Shown one piece after another: positions 44,339 to 53,897 of a stretch of DNA of 64,000 nt. The position numbers were made by a program, and so were the translations under genes. The DNA lies in NCBI GenBank assembly GCA_947500385.1, contig CANMSA010000005.1, forward strand, positions 62,001-126,000. The letters are read 5' to 3'. The notes below the pieces were generated by a model, which was not told the origin of the DNA, searched no databases, and worked only from the letters and a program-made list of their open reading frames with translations. The DNA is from an uncultured Flavobacteriaceae bacterium. GTDB lineage: Bacteria; Bacteroidota; Bacteroidia; Flavobacteriales; Flavobacteriaceae. Numbering within the stretch: position 1 is the stretch's first letter; each line of letters starts with the position of its first letter.

Positions 44339-46447
44339 ATGCTACGAACTTTTTCAATTTTAGTGTTCCTTTTGTTCGTACCAGTACTGCATGCCCAAAA
44401 ATCCGAGACCATGAACCACGACTATACGAATGCACTCATTAACGAGACCAGTCCGTATTTACTTCAACACGCCCATAACCCCGTGAATTGGGAAGCATGG
44501 AGCCCGCAAACACTACAAAAGGCTCAGGAAGGAAATACCTTGCTATTGATCAGCATCGGATATGCAGCCTGCCATTGGTGTCACGTAATGGAACATGAGT
44601 GTTTTGAAGATCCGGCGGTGGCAGAAACCATGAATGCCAACTTCGTGAATATTAAAGTGGATCGAGAAGAACGCCCTGACATCGATCATATTTACATGGA
44701 TGCGCTTCAGATGATGACCGGCAGTGGCGGCTGGCCGCTAAACATTGTGGCTTTACCCGATGGACGTCCCTTCTGGGGAGCAACGTACGTAAAAAAGGAA
44801 GATTGGATCAGGGTTTTGGAACAACTATCCGATTTATATAAAAAAGACCCGGCAAAAATCGAAGCCTATGCCAAAGACATGGCGCAGGGAATCAAGACGA
44901 TCAATATAGTGGAATATAAGACGGGAAATGCCCTTGTTGATGTGGCTGCCCTTAAGGATGCGGTAAAAAACTGGTCTCGCTATTTCGACACCTATCTGGG
45001 CGGTTACAAACGCGCACCCAAATTCATGATGCCTACCAATCTTAACTTTTTGCTACATTATGGTACAAGCCAACACGACCAAGAGGTGCTTGAATATGTG
45101 CATACAACCTTGACCAAAATGGCTTGGGGCGGTATTTTCGATCATTTGGGGGGTGGCTTTTCGCGTTACGCGGTCGATACCAAATGGCATGTTCCCCATT
45201 TCGAAAAGATGTTATATGACAACGGACAGTTGGTCAGTGTATACGCTCAGGCTTATGCGGCCACAAAAAACGATTTGTACAAACATGTGGTGGAAGAAAC
45301 GGTTCGTTTTGTGACCGAAGAACTTACGGATAAAAGTTTTGGTTTTTACTCTTCCCTTGATGCCGATAGCATTGACGAAAAAGGGGATCTCGAGGAGGGT
45401 GCGTACTATGTTTGGGAAAAAGAAGCACTCGAAAAACTATTGGGTGCACATTGGCCTATTTTTAAAGATTACTTCAATATCAACCGATATGGCCTTTGGG
45501 AACACGGAAAGTACGTGTTGATCCGCGACGCCTCCAAAGCAGAAATTGCCAAAAAACATGGGGTGTCGTTGGAAGCGTTGAATCATGTCATTTCCGAGTC
45601 GGTCGCTATTTTGACCAAGGAAAGAAAGAAAAGAAATGCCCCCCGCCTAGATGATAAGATATTGACTTCATGGAACGGACTTATGTTAAAAGGTCTTGTA
45701 GATGCCTATCGCTATGTGGGCAAAGAGACCTATTTGAACCTTGCCCTGAAAAATGCAGGCTTCATTGAGCAAAACATGACACGACCCGATGGGGGGCTTT
45801 TCCATAACCACAAGGAAGGCAAGAGTACCCTCAATGGATATCTAGAAGACTATACCGCCATCATTGAGGCATATATTGGTTTGTTCGAAGTGAGTTTTGA
45901 CGAAACCTGGTTGTTCCGGGCAAAGGCATTGACCGATTATTGTATTGAACATTTTTCAGATTCCGCTAGCGGTATGTTCTTTTTCACCAATACCCAGGAC
46001 TCCTACGTGATCCGTAGAACCCTGGAGGTGTCCGACAACGTAGTGCCTGCATCAAATTCTATGATGGCCAAAAACCTATTCAAATTGTCCCGGTTTTTTC
46101 CAGAGGGACCCTATGGCGCATTGGCCGAACAAATGCTCAAGAATATGCAGGATAATTTTCATGAACAAGGGCAAAATCATGCAAATTGGATGCAATTGGG
46201 CTTGTATATGAGCCAACCATTTTACGAAATTGCGGTAGTCGGAAATTCCTATAAGGAAACAGCCCAGAAAATAGGTGCCGCCTACTTGCCGAATGTACTG
46301 TTGGCAGGAACGGAAAAAGAAGGCACCCTGGGGATGTTAAAAAATCGTTTTCAACCGGAAGAAACACCTATCTACATCTGTACGAAAGGGGTTTGTAAGC
46401 TACCTTTGCATACCATGGAAAATGTATTGGAGCAGGTACGGTTTTGA
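44339..46447 (+). CDS. DUF255 thioredoxin-like/glycoside-hydrolase-fold protein, exported form
   Basis: 702 residues. Signal peptide MLRTFSILVFLLFVPVLHAQ, then the DUF255 thioredoxin-fold domain (about 26-190: NETSPYLLQHAHNPVNW, CxxC at 78-81 in ACHWCHVMEHE, VDREERPDIDHIY, GGWPLNIVALPDGRPF). The remainder is an (alpha/alpha)6-barrel like that of the SSP411/YyaL family (FDHLGGGFSRYAVD, HFEKMLYDNGQL, WNGLMLKGLVDAY). Function of the family is unsettled. Many members are cytosolic and would start near MNHDYTNAL (44411); here the signal peptide argues for the longer form in the periplasm. A -7 element lies five bases upstream of the ATG. Confidence 0.9.
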   Translation: MLRTFSILVFLLFVPVLHAQKSETMNHDYTNALINETSPYLLQHAHNPVNWEAWSPQTLQKAQEGNTLLLISIGYAACHWCHVMEHECFEDPAVAETMNANFVNIKVDREERPDIDHIYMDALQMMTGSGGWPLNIVALPDGRPFWGATYVKKEDWIRVLEQLSDLYKKDPAKIEAYAKDMAQGIKTINIVEYKTGNALVDVAALKDAVKNWSRYFDTYLGGYKRAPKFMMPTNLNFLLHYGTSQHDQEVLEYVHTTLTKMAWGGIFDHLGGGFSRYAVDTKWHVPHFEKMLYDNGQLVSVYAQAYAATKNDLYKHVVEETVRFVTEELTDKSFGFYSSLDADSIDEKGDLEEGAYYVWEKEALEKLLGAHWPIFKDYFNINRYGLWEHGKYVLIRDASKAEIAKKHGVSLEALNHVISESVAILTKERKKRNAPRLDDKILTSWNGLMLKGLVDAYRYVGKETYLNLALKNAGFIEQNMTRPDGGLFHNHKEGKSTLNGYLEDYTAIIEAYIGLFEVSFDETWLFRAKALTDYCIEHFSDSASGMFFFTNTQDSYVIRRTLEVSDNVVPASNSMMAKNLFKLSRFFPEGPYGALAEQMLKNMQDNFHEQGQNHANWMQLGLYMSQPFYEIAVVGNSYKETAQKIGAAYLPNVLLAGTEKEGTLGMLKNRFQPEETPIYICTKGVCKLPLHTMENVLEQVRF

Positions 46448-46473
46448 CCGCATCACCGACACTGTTACTTTTT
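46443..46473 (+). promoter_or_regulatory. probable promoter of the MscS-type channel gene
   Basis: TTTG (46443-46446), 19 bases, then TACTTTTT (46466-46473), one change from TAnnTTTG. The TTTG overlaps the stop codon of the DUF255 gene. The predicted start of transcription is about 20 bases before the ATG. Confidence 0.6.
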
Positions 46474-46498
46474 TTAGAACCCATAAGACCGTAATCAA

Positions 46499-47320
46499 AT
46501 GAAGGAACTTACCAATTACCAGGAACACATAGACAATGCGATCGATTGGTTGTGGGCCGCATTGCCCAATCTTATTTTGGCCATTTTTATTTTCTTTGTT
46601 GGTTTGTGGGTCATGCGGGTCATTAATCGGTTGGTTGCCCGTTTCTTTGAAAAGAAAGACTATGATCTTACCCTAGAATCGTTCTTACAAAGTTTTATCC
46701 GCATTGCCCTAAAAGTAATTTTATTTGTAATCGTAGTGACACAGTTAGGGGTGAAGTCATCTTCATTAGTGGCTATGGTAGGAGCTGCAGGGCTGGCCAT
46801 TGGCCTAGCGTTGCAGGGCTCTTTGGCAAACTTTGCGGGCGGCGTTCTTATTTTAATCTTCAGACCCTTCAAAGTGGGCGATTTTATCTCTGCGCAGGGC
46901 ATAGATGGGGTGGTGAAGGAAATTACCATTTTTACCACCAAACTCAATACATTTGGAAATCAAGTAGCCATTATCCCCAACGGACAATTAAGCAATAACA
47001 ATATAGTCAACTACAACGCCGAAACCACCCGAAGGGATAAAATTGATATAGGTATTGGATACAATTCCAATATCAAAACTGCGAAAGATATTCTCTTGCA
47101 AATTTGCGCCGAACATGAAGGAATTATGAAAGAGCCCGCACCAGAAGTTTATGTGGGGGAATTGGGCGATAGTTCCGTAAATCTAACCTTGCGTTTTTGG
47201 GCTACCAATGATGATTTTTGGGCGGCCCATTTTCATGTTTTGGAAACCTTGAAATATGAATTTGATACCGCCAATATCGAAATTCCTTTCCCGCAAAGAA
47301 CCGTGCACACGGCAGAATAG
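46499..47320 (+). CDS. MscS-type small-conductance mechanosensitive channel
   Basis: 273 residues, close to the E. coli MscS length. Three membrane segments lie at about 17-40, 62-82 and 88-115, the last rich in Gly and Ala (VAMVGAAGLAIGLALQGSLANFAGG), the pore-lining TM3 pattern of the family. The cytoplasmic beta domain follows (FKVGDFISAQGIDGVVKEI, IPNGQLSNNNIVNY) and the alpha/beta vestibule ends with FDTANIEIPFPQRTVH, the typical C-terminal motif. It releases solutes on hypo-osmotic shock. No other osmotic gene is adjacent. Confidence 0.96.
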   Translation: MKELTNYQEHIDNAIDWLWAALPNLILAIFIFFVGLWVMRVINRLVARFFEKKDYDLTLESFLQSFIRIALKVILFVIVVTQLGVKSSSLVAMVGAAGLAIGLALQGSLANFAGGVLILIFRPFKVGDFISAQGIDGVVKEITIFTTKLNTFGNQVAIIPNGQLSNNNIVNYNAETTRRDKIDIGIGYNSNIKTAKDILLQICAEHEGIMKEPAPEVYVGELGDSSVNLTLRFWATNDDFWAAHFHVLETLKYEFDTANIEIPFPQRTVHTAE

Positions 47321-47422
47321 CACCTCTTAATCGCGAAGTAAGGAACACCTGCATTCTGGCTCGATTATTGTGGCTATTCATTTGGTTCCCAGAGGTTTTA
47401 ATCTATTCAAATTGCTTTTATC

Positions 47423-48121
47423 ATGAAAAAAATTACACTGCTTTGCCTTATTACCGTCTTTTCTGCCACTGCACTATGCGCACAGGACAACCCCATCGGT
47501 TTTTTCAATAACAATCCTTTATGGGGACAATTCTACCATTTAGAGGATAAACCGGTGGCCTATATTTTAAAAGACACCCCCTATACTACGGAAGAATACC
47601 AAGAAGGGACTATATCCATACACGGGGAAATAGCTTTTTCCGCTCCGATTCGATATAATGCGACAAAGGATTTGATCGAGTTTTTAGATGAGGATAATGT
47701 AAAGCGAGAACTGCTGCGTAGGTCTTATATTACGGCCACCTTTGAGAATGGAGCACGCTATCATGTAAATTCTTACTGGGATGAAGAGCACAATACGGAA
47801 AAAAATGGCTATTTCACCTCCTTAAACGAAGGCGAGACCCAGCTGTTGTTCCGCCCTAAGAAAGCAATTAGAATGGGTAAAAAGAAATATGGAAACACGC
47901 TAATCGAAGTGTCCGTAAAATACTCGGACCTATCTGCTTTCTACCTCAAAAAAGGGGAAAAGCCGTCTAAAAAGGTGAAATTGAATAAAAAAACAGTGCT
48001 TGCCTTGCTAGGGGATAAACGGCCTGCCTTGGAGTATTTCATCGATAAGGAAAAATTGAATCTCAGAAAAGAAAAAGATGTTGTAACCTTATTGGACTAT
48101 TACAATTCCTTACAATCATAA
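47423..48121 (+). CDS. secreted protein of unknown function
   Basis: 232 residues with a signal peptide (MKKITLLCLITVFSATALCAQ). The mature part is mixed beta and charged, with YILKDTPYTTEEYQEGTISI, ATFENGARYHVNSYWDEE and a Lys-rich stretch (EKPSKKVKLNKKTVL). I do not recognise the family. It lies about 100 bases after the MscS gene on the same strand and converges on tsaB, 36 bases away. Its size and secretion suggest a small periplasmic or outer-membrane-associated beta protein. Confidence 0.8.
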   Translation: MKKITLLCLITVFSATALCAQDNPIGFFNNNPLWGQFYHLEDKPVAYILKDTPYTTEEYQEGTISIHGEIAFSAPIRYNATKDLIEFLDEDNVKRELLRRSYITATFENGARYHVNSYWDEEHNTEKNGYFTSLNEGETQLLFRPKKAIRMGKKKYGNTLIEVSVKYSDLSAFYLKKGEKPSKKVKLNKKTVLALLGDKRPALEYFIDKEKLNLRKEKDVVTLLDYYNSLQS

Positions 48122-48157
48122 GTTTGAAAAAAGGGCTGAAAATGTCTTCATACGAAA

Positions 48158-48844
48158 CTAGACAAGCTTTTTCTTTTTACCGCCGGTCAGTACAAAATCT
48201 TTGAGGTAAAACGGTTCAAAATAGGCAACATCCTCTAACTCCATTGCAACGAATTTGGCATAGGAAAGCTGTGCCATTTCCCTTGCGGAAGGTACCAGTT
48301 CGCTTTTAAAAGAAACGGTACCGTGCTCTAGTATGCTCTTACACTTTTCGGCACCACTGCCTATCAATACCGTTTTCCCTTTTTCTAAAAAGGAGGCAAA
48401 CGAATTTTGTTCCACGATTTCCGCGCGGGTCTCCCGTAGCATTTTACGATTCGTATCGAACACCGCCGAATACACTTCCATACGTCGTGCATCCAACAGG
48501 GGAATAATCACATCGTACCCATCAGCTTCGGTGGTATGGGCCAAACTTTCCAAAGTAGGTATTGAAATCAACGGGACGTCCAAAGAGAAGCACAGACCCT
48601 TTGCAGCTGAAACCCCAATGCGCAAGCCCGTATAGGAACCTGGTCCTTTACTAACGGCAATCGCATCCAAATCCGTTAATTGCAACCCCGCATCGCGTAC
48701 CACTTCATCTATAAAAACGTGTAGCTGTTCTGAATGGGAATAGTTGGGCGTATTGTGTTCTTTTATTCCCAAGACCACCCCTTCTTTTGCAACACTTACC
48801 GAGCAATTGGTCGTTGCCGTCTCCAAATTTAAAATTAGCCCCAT
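48158..48844 (-). CDS. tsaB: tRNA threonylcarbamoyladenosine biosynthesis protein TsaB
   Basis: 228 residues. ASKHA-fold partner of TsaD in making t6A at position 37 of ANN-decoding tRNAs. LNLETATTNCSVSVAKEG (6-23) and GPGSYTGLRIGVSAAKGL (about 68-85) are hallmarks. The zinc-ligand histidines of TsaD are absent, as expected for TsaB. It is downstream of the TolC gene on the same strand but has its own promoter-like element overlapping the 3' side of the gap. Confidence 0.95.
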   Translation of the reverse strand: MGLILNLETATTNCSVSVAKEGVVLGIKEHNTPNYSHSEQLHVFIDEVVRDAGLQLTDLDAIAVSKGPGSYTGLRIGVSAAKGLCFSLDVPLISIPTLESLAHTTEADGYDVIIPLLDARRMEVYSAVFDTNRKMLRETRAEIVEQNSFASFLEKGKTVLIGSGAEKCKSILEHGTVSFKSELVPSAREMAQLSYAKFVAMELEDVAYFEPFYLKDFVLTGGKKKKLV

Positions 48845-48848
48845 ACCG

Positions 48849-48856
48849 CAAAGGTA
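48849..48856 (-). promoter_or_regulatory. probable -7 element of tsaB
   Basis: On the minus strand TACCTTTG is a full match to TAnnTTTG, and its final G lies five bases before the A of the tsaB ATG. The element sits within the 20-base gap after the TolC stop, so transcription would begin at or next to the start codon. Confidence 0.5.
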
Positions 48857-48864
48857 GCAGTTCC

Positions 48865-50214
48865 TTAGTTTAAGGAAATAGGAATTCCGAAGTAAAATTC
48901 CAAAATCTTCAATCGAAAAATATAGTTGTATTTGGTACGAACTACTTCTGCCTCGGCATTATCTACCTGCGATTGTGATTGACTAAAATCGAAGGCATTC
49001 ATAAGCCCCACATCAAAACGCTCTTTGGAATAATTATAGGCCAAACGCCGCGCTTCCAATGTTTTCTCGGCTGCCTCATAGGCCTTGTAAAAAGTAGTAA
49101 CATCTACATAGGCCTGTTGAACGGTCGTTTCCAAATCTAACTTATCCTGCTCAAATTGCAATTTTGCTTTTTCGAGGCTAATCTTTGATCTGTTAATGTT
49201 GTTGCGAACACTAAAACCATTGAAAATAGGAATGTTCAACTGCACCCCATACGAAATACCATCAAAAATCCACAATTGATCTATAAAATCAGGTGTAAAA
49301 AGCATTCCGGTAGCATTCGGAATTTCGGTTACGTCGGAATATCGTGATCCATAGTTGGCAAACCCTACCAGTGTGGGGTATCTAGCCCCTTTGGAAATTT
49401 TTAAGTCCTTTTCGGCCAATTCAACATTTGCCATTGAAAACTTTATATCGTTTCGAAAGGTCAACGCCTTGTCAAAAATAACTTTGGCCGAATTTGATAG
49501 GATATCGGAAGGCGGAATATCAAACTCATCATCTGCAATCTCAAAGTTCTCATAATCGGTAATTTGCAACAATTGTGCAAGGCTTACTTTTGAAATCAAC
49601 ACCAAACTTTCCCCGTTCACGATCTGTTGTTCCTGTGTGGCAGCAGTGGCTTCTATCTCTAACAGATCACCCCTTGCCACAACTCCAGATTCTACCAATT
49701 CCTTGGTCCGTTTCAGATCCTGTTCCGTTGCTGCATATTGTGCCCTTGATACCTTTAACGCTTCTTTATTGGAAAGCACTTGTAAGTAGGCATTGGCAAC
49801 ATTTAAACGAATATCATCCTTGATATCATCTAAACGATATTGGTTGGCAATCGTGTTCATCTTCGCACGATTCAGCCTGTGAATGTTTCGCAAGCCATCG
49901 TATAAGACAACATTTGAACTGATACCAACATTTATATTGTTCGCAGTGCTGCTTGTAGGGGCATTGTTCGTAGGGTTAATGGAAAAACCAGTATTGCTCG
50001 AAAGGGTATTGCTAGAATTCAAATCTGGCAAAAAAGCGCCAAAAGCATCCGATTCATCGATTGCGACATTTTGCAAATCCAATTCAAACTGAGCGATGGA
50101 CAAGTTATTTTCGACCGCGTAGGTAACACACTCTTCGAGTGTCCATTTCTTTTGCTGTGCCGATAGTATACCAATGGTAAAAACCATCAGTAAAGCTGTT
50201 AATTTAAATTTCAT
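48865..50214 (-). CDS. TolC family outer-membrane efflux protein
   Basis: 449 residues, signal peptide MKFKLTALLMVFTIGILSAQ. Two repeated helical-hairpin/strand units as in TolC: WTLEECVTYAVENNLSI at the start of the first and an equivalent Ala/Gln-rich helix in the second (QLNIPIFNGFSVRNNINRS). It forms the trimeric outer-membrane duct. It is the last gene of the MacB-type export operon, 38 bases after the second adaptor, and supplies the exit channel for both permease sets. Confidence 0.95.
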   Translation of the reverse strand: MKFKLTALLMVFTIGILSAQQKKWTLEECVTYAVENNLSIAQFELDLQNVAIDESDAFGAFLPDLNSSNTLSSNTGFSINPTNNAPTSSTANNINVGISSNVVLYDGLRNIHRLNRAKMNTIANQYRLDDIKDDIRLNVANAYLQVLSNKEALKVSRAQYAATEQDLKRTKELVESGVVARGDLLEIEATAATQEQQIVNGESLVLISKVSLAQLLQITDYENFEIADDEFDIPPSDILSNSAKVIFDKALTFRNDIKFSMANVELAEKDLKISKGARYPTLVGFANYGSRYSDVTEIPNATGMLFTPDFIDQLWIFDGISYGVQLNIPIFNGFSVRNNINRSKISLEKAKLQFEQDKLDLETTVQQAYVDVTTFYKAYEAAEKTLEARRLAYNYSKERFDVGLMNAFDFSQSQSQVDNAEAEVVRTKYNYIFRLKILEFYFGIPISLN

Positions 50215-50252
50215 GTGATTCTATTTTCTTGATTATTGATTGATGTCATTTA

Positions 50253-51365
50253 TTATCCCTGGTCGTCATCACTTCGCTCCAACTCGTTCCAGATCTTTAT
50301 CTTATCATCTTTTTCCAAGCCCGAAACGATTTCTACATCAATGCCATCGCTCACGCCCAATTCGAGTTCTTTTCGTTCAAATTCATTTTCACCCGTTTCA
50401 ATTTCAACATAAGGTTTTTGGGTTTCCTTATCGAATTGCAAGAGTGCTTCTTTCATAGCCAGCACATCTTTTTTCTCTTCTAATACAATAGATGCATTGG
50501 CACTATAGCCTGCCCGTACATAAGCGGTATCGGTGACCACCAAATCGCCTTCGATCTTAAACTGTACGGCACCTTCCTCCTCGACGCCTTTGGGTGCAAT
50601 GAATTTGAGTTTGGCGGAATAGTTGGATTTTTCCAAGGCTCCCAAATTAATTTCCAAGGGCATCCCTAATCTCAATTTCCCCACTTCGGACTCATCCACT
50701 TCGCCTTCGAAGATCATTTTTGTCATGTCGGCTATCGTCGCAATGGTCGTACCATCATTGAAATTATTACTTTGAATTACTTGATCCCCTTCTTTTACGG
50801 GAATCTCCAAAATAGTACCCGAAACCGTGGAACGTATATTCGTATTGGCGCTCGAAGAACCTCCTGCCGACCCTACCCGAATAATACGGTAATCGTTGCG
50901 CGCATTGTCTAGCTCTACGTTGGCTTGATCATACACCAATTTAAGATCATTAAAGTCTTTGCTGGCCACCACCCCTTTATCAAAAAGGGTCTTGTTGCGG
51001 TCATATTCCAATTTGGCATTCGCCAAACGCACCTCTGCATTTCGCACACGACCGCGCGCGCTCGCCAACGACTGTTCGTTGGGTACTACTTTGATCGTAG
51101 CAATCAAATCTCCCTCTTTGATCTGTGCCCCTTCTTCTAAAAATACCTTGTTGATGATACCAGAAATCTGTGGCTTAATATTGATTTCATCTTCCGGGAT
51201 GACCTTCCCGGTAACAATGACCTTGTTGACAATATCTTTCGTTTCCAGTTCTGCTGTTTCATATAGCTTAAGCGGTGTGCTGTTCTTTTTCAAGAAAGAA
51301 ACCACTGCGAATAAGACCAGCACTACTACCAGTCCGATTAATCCGTATTTTACGTACTTGTTCAT
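50253..51365 (-). CDS. periplasmic adaptor of the MacB-type exporter (second copy)
   Basis: 370 residues. N-terminal membrane anchor (about 5-26), barrel-sandwich lipoyl halves (VIPEDEINIKPQISGIINKV; SAVSGTILEIPVKEGDQV-like region near 175-195), an alpha hairpin (about 105-165: ASARGRVRNAEVRLANAKLE), beta-barrel domain and membrane-proximal domain (ELELGVSDGIDVEIVSGLEK). It links the inner-membrane permeases to TolC. It is clearly paralogous to the adaptor at 54689-55807 throughout its length. Confidence 0.94.
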   Translation of the reverse strand: MNKYVKYGLIGLVVVLVLFAVVSFLKKNSTPLKLYETAELETKDIVNKVIVTGKVIPEDEINIKPQISGIINKVFLEEGAQIKEGDLIATIKVVPNEQSLASARGRVRNAEVRLANAKLEYDRNKTLFDKGVVASKDFNDLKLVYDQANVELDNARNDYRIIRVGSAGGSSSANTNIRSTVSGTILEIPVKEGDQVIQSNNFNDGTTIATIADMTKMIFEGEVDESEVGKLRLGMPLEINLGALEKSNYSAKLKFIAPKGVEEEGAVQFKIEGDLVVTDTAYVRAGYSANASIVLEEKKDVLAMKEALLQFDKETQKPYVEIETGENEFERKELELGVSDGIDVEIVSGLEKDDKIKIWNELERSDDDQG

Positions 51366-51409
51366 TGTTTTTGATTTGATTATTATTTGATTCTTTTAGC
51401 TATCTCTAT

Positions 51410-52666
51410 TTATTCTTCGCGCAAGGCGTCAATGGGTTTTACACGCACCGCCCTGTTTGCCGGTATCAAACCTATTAAAAGGCTTAAACTGACCATCAGC
51501 AAAAAGGAAAACCCAAACTGTGGAATGGTCACCATCGGATTGCGGAAAGGAGCATCGTTCCCCTGTGCAAAATTCGCATCGATTAGATTTAAAAGCCCGA
51601 TGGAAATAGCGAAACCGACCATTCCTGCAAAAATTGTGATCACCGCAGCCTCCAAAATCACCTGTCTTCTCACGACCCTTGGGGTAGCTCCCAATGCTCT
51701 TCGCACCCCGATTTCCTTGGTGCGTTCCTTTACGGTAATGAGCAATATATTGCTTATCGCAATAACGCCTGCAAGTAATGAACAAATTCCAACGAATAAG
51801 GAGACTATTTTTAAAACCAGTGTAAAAATTGAAACACTTTTAAATACCTCCGACATATCGAAACTGCCAATGGCCCGTTCATCAGTTGGGCTAATATCGT
51901 ACTTGGCTTTTAGTACCTTCTTGATTTTTGCCTCTACGATCGGTACTTCGGTTTCATCACTAAAGGAAATGGCCATCCATCCCATGCGATCACCCGAGTT
52001 AAAGGCTTTTTGGAAAGTGGTAAAGGGGATGAAAACCGCATTTTCCCCATCAATGTTAATATTATCATTGGGTTTGTAGATTCCTACAATACTAAAGAAC
52101 ACCCCATTGATCCGAACATCTTCCCCTATGGCTTCCTCTCCCTTATCAAAAAGTAGCTTGTAGGTTTCCTCACCGATCACACAGACCTTTTTTGAGTTGT
52201 CTGTATCTGAGCGATTTAAAAAACGGCCTTCGACCAGTTTCTTTTTCATGATATCATCGATCTCGGGATAGTCCCCATATACGGAAGAACCACTGGTACG
52301 TCCGTTTCTATACACCGTGGCTATGCCTCGATGGCTCCCCAATTCTATGCGTGGGGCCAGCACATCTATTTCAGGAATCTGTTTTCTTAAGATATCGGCG
52401 TCCTCGGTCTTAAACTTGATACGACGCCCCCGCTCAAAGCCTTTATAAGGTTCGGAGGTGCTCTGACTCCAGACAAATAGGCTATTGGAAGAAGTACCGG
52501 CAAATAAATTATTGAACCCATTGGCAAGCCCATTTGAGGACCCTAACAACAGCATTAAAATCACCATGGCAAAAATAACCCCTAGCATGGTTAAAAACGT
52601 GCGAAACAGGTTTTTCCCCAATGTGTTAAAAACCTCACTCCATAAATCTCTGTCGAATAACCACAT
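51410..52666 (-). CDS. MacB/FtsX-type ABC permease, type B (second copy)
   Basis: 418 residues. N-terminal motif RDLWSEVFNTLGKNLFRTFL, first membrane segment (about 20-42), a large periplasmic MacB_PCD domain (about 50-270), then three membrane segments in the FtsX domain (about 285-410), with VKERTKEIGVRRALGATP as the coupling region and RVKPIDALREE at the C-terminus. No ATPase domain is fused. The type B ending RVKPIDAL pairs it with the permease at 55871. It starts one base after the stop of the type A permease upstream. Confidence 0.94.
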   Translation of the reverse strand: MWLFDRDLWSEVFNTLGKNLFRTFLTMLGVIFAMVILMLLLGSSNGLANGFNNLFAGTSSNSLFVWSQSTSEPYKGFERGRRIKFKTEDADILRKQIPEIDVLAPRIELGSHRGIATVYRNGRTSGSSVYGDYPEIDDIMKKKLVEGRFLNRSDTDNSKKVCVIGEETYKLLFDKGEEAIGEDVRINGVFFSIVGIYKPNDNINIDGENAVFIPFTTFQKAFNSGDRMGWMAISFSDETEVPIVEAKIKKVLKAKYDISPTDERAIGSFDMSEVFKSVSIFTLVLKIVSLFVGICSLLAGVIAISNILLITVKERTKEIGVRRALGATPRVVRRQVILEAAVITIFAGMVGFAISIGLLNLIDANFAQGNDAPFRNPMVTIPQFGFSFLLMVSLSLLIGLIPANRAVRVKPIDALREE

Positions 52667-52667
52667 A

Positions 52668-53897
52668 TTATTTATCGTTTAATGCTACAATGGGTTTTAT
52701 TTTTGCCGCCTTCATAGCGGGCAATAGGCCGGCAAAAAAACCGGCAATGATCAAAATTATTGTTGATATCAGAATGGTGGAAAAATCCACAGAAGGGTTC
52801 TTAAAAGCTGGAGCTTCGATTAAGGGCCCCACAACAGCAAGAATACCGGAAGCTATAAACAAGCCCATAAAGCCAGATAAAGCAGTAATAAAAACCGATT
52901 CTAACAGTACCAATTTAATAATTTGAATGGGTTTCGCCCCTAGCGCTTTTCGCACCCCAATTTCCTTGGTTCGTTCTTTCACCGTAAAGACCATAATATT
53001 GCCGATTCCAACAATTCCAGCGGTTAAAAGTAGCATCACCACAAATATTGCCCCAGTATCGAGAATCCCCGTAAAATTACTGATGTCGGAAAACGCCTCG
53101 GCATAATTCCAGATACGGATTCCCCCCTGATCTTTCGGTGCAACCTTGTGTCTTCGCTTTAAGATGGTTTCCAACCGCCCGGAAAACTCCAGCGCCTTGG
53201 TCAAATCATAGGAAGAATTGTACGTAAGTGCTATTTGATCTACATCATCGGTATTGCTATAAATACGTTGGTAGGTAGAAATCGGTGCTAAAATCCCTCT
53301 TTCGGCATTGTCATCCCCATCATCGGTAAAAATTCCTATCACCCGAAACGGCAAACCATTGAACTCAACAAACTTCCCAAGGGCCTCCTCTTCCTTGAAA
53401 AGATCTTCTTTCACTTTTCTACCTATTACGGCAACTTTCGCCCCTGAAACCAAATCATTGGTGTTGACGAACCGCCCTTTGGTAATGATCGTTTTTTCGA
53501 TTACCTGAAAATCGGGATGCACCGCTTGCACCGTATAAGAACCCGTTTCACTTTTATAACGGGCGGTGGTTCTTCGGAACATGCGCCCACTAATATTCTC
53601 AAAATCATCAGGGAAGCTCTTTCGGATATACTCAATATCATCGTTTTTCAATTGAATTCGACGTTCCGCCTCAAAACCCGCATACGCGATCGAAGTACTC
53701 CCTGGGCGAATAAAGATTGAATTCGTAGCATCGTCGTTGAACTGGCTATGGAACCCATTGGTCATCCCGTTCACGGAACCCAACAACAATACAAGAATAA
53801 AGATTCCCCAGCCTACGGAAAACCCGGTGAGGAAGGTGCGTAGTTTGTTGTTCTTGATACTATTGAATATCTCGACCCAAATGTCTCTATCAAACAT
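52668..53897 (-). CDS. MacB/FtsX-type ABC permease, type A (second copy)
   Basis: 409 residues with the same architecture: N-terminal RDIWVEIFNSIKNNKLRTFL, membrane segment, MacB_PCD periplasmic domain, FtsX domain with VKERTKEIGVRKALGAKP, ending in KIKPIVALNDK. The KNNKLRTFLTG start and KIKPI end make it type A, the closest relative of the permease at 57166. Its start lies eight bases inside the ATPase gene, indicating tight coupling with the ATPase. Confidence 0.94.
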   Translation of the reverse strand: MFDRDIWVEIFNSIKNNKLRTFLTGFSVGWGIFILVLLLGSVNGMTNGFHSQFNDDATNSIFIRPGSTSIAYAGFEAERRIQLKNDDIEYIRKSFPDDFENISGRMFRRTTARYKSETGSYTVQAVHPDFQVIEKTIITKGRFVNTNDLVSGAKVAVIGRKVKEDLFKEEEALGKFVEFNGLPFRVIGIFTDDGDDNAERGILAPISTYQRIYSNTDDVDQIALTYNSSYDLTKALEFSGRLETILKRRHKVAPKDQGGIRIWNYAEAFSDISNFTGILDTGAIFVVMLLLTAGIVGIGNIMVFTVKERTKEIGVRKALGAKPIQIIKLVLLESVFITALSGFMGLFIASGILAVVGPLIEAPAFKNPSVDFSTILISTIILIIAGFFAGLLPAMKAAKIKPIVALNDK

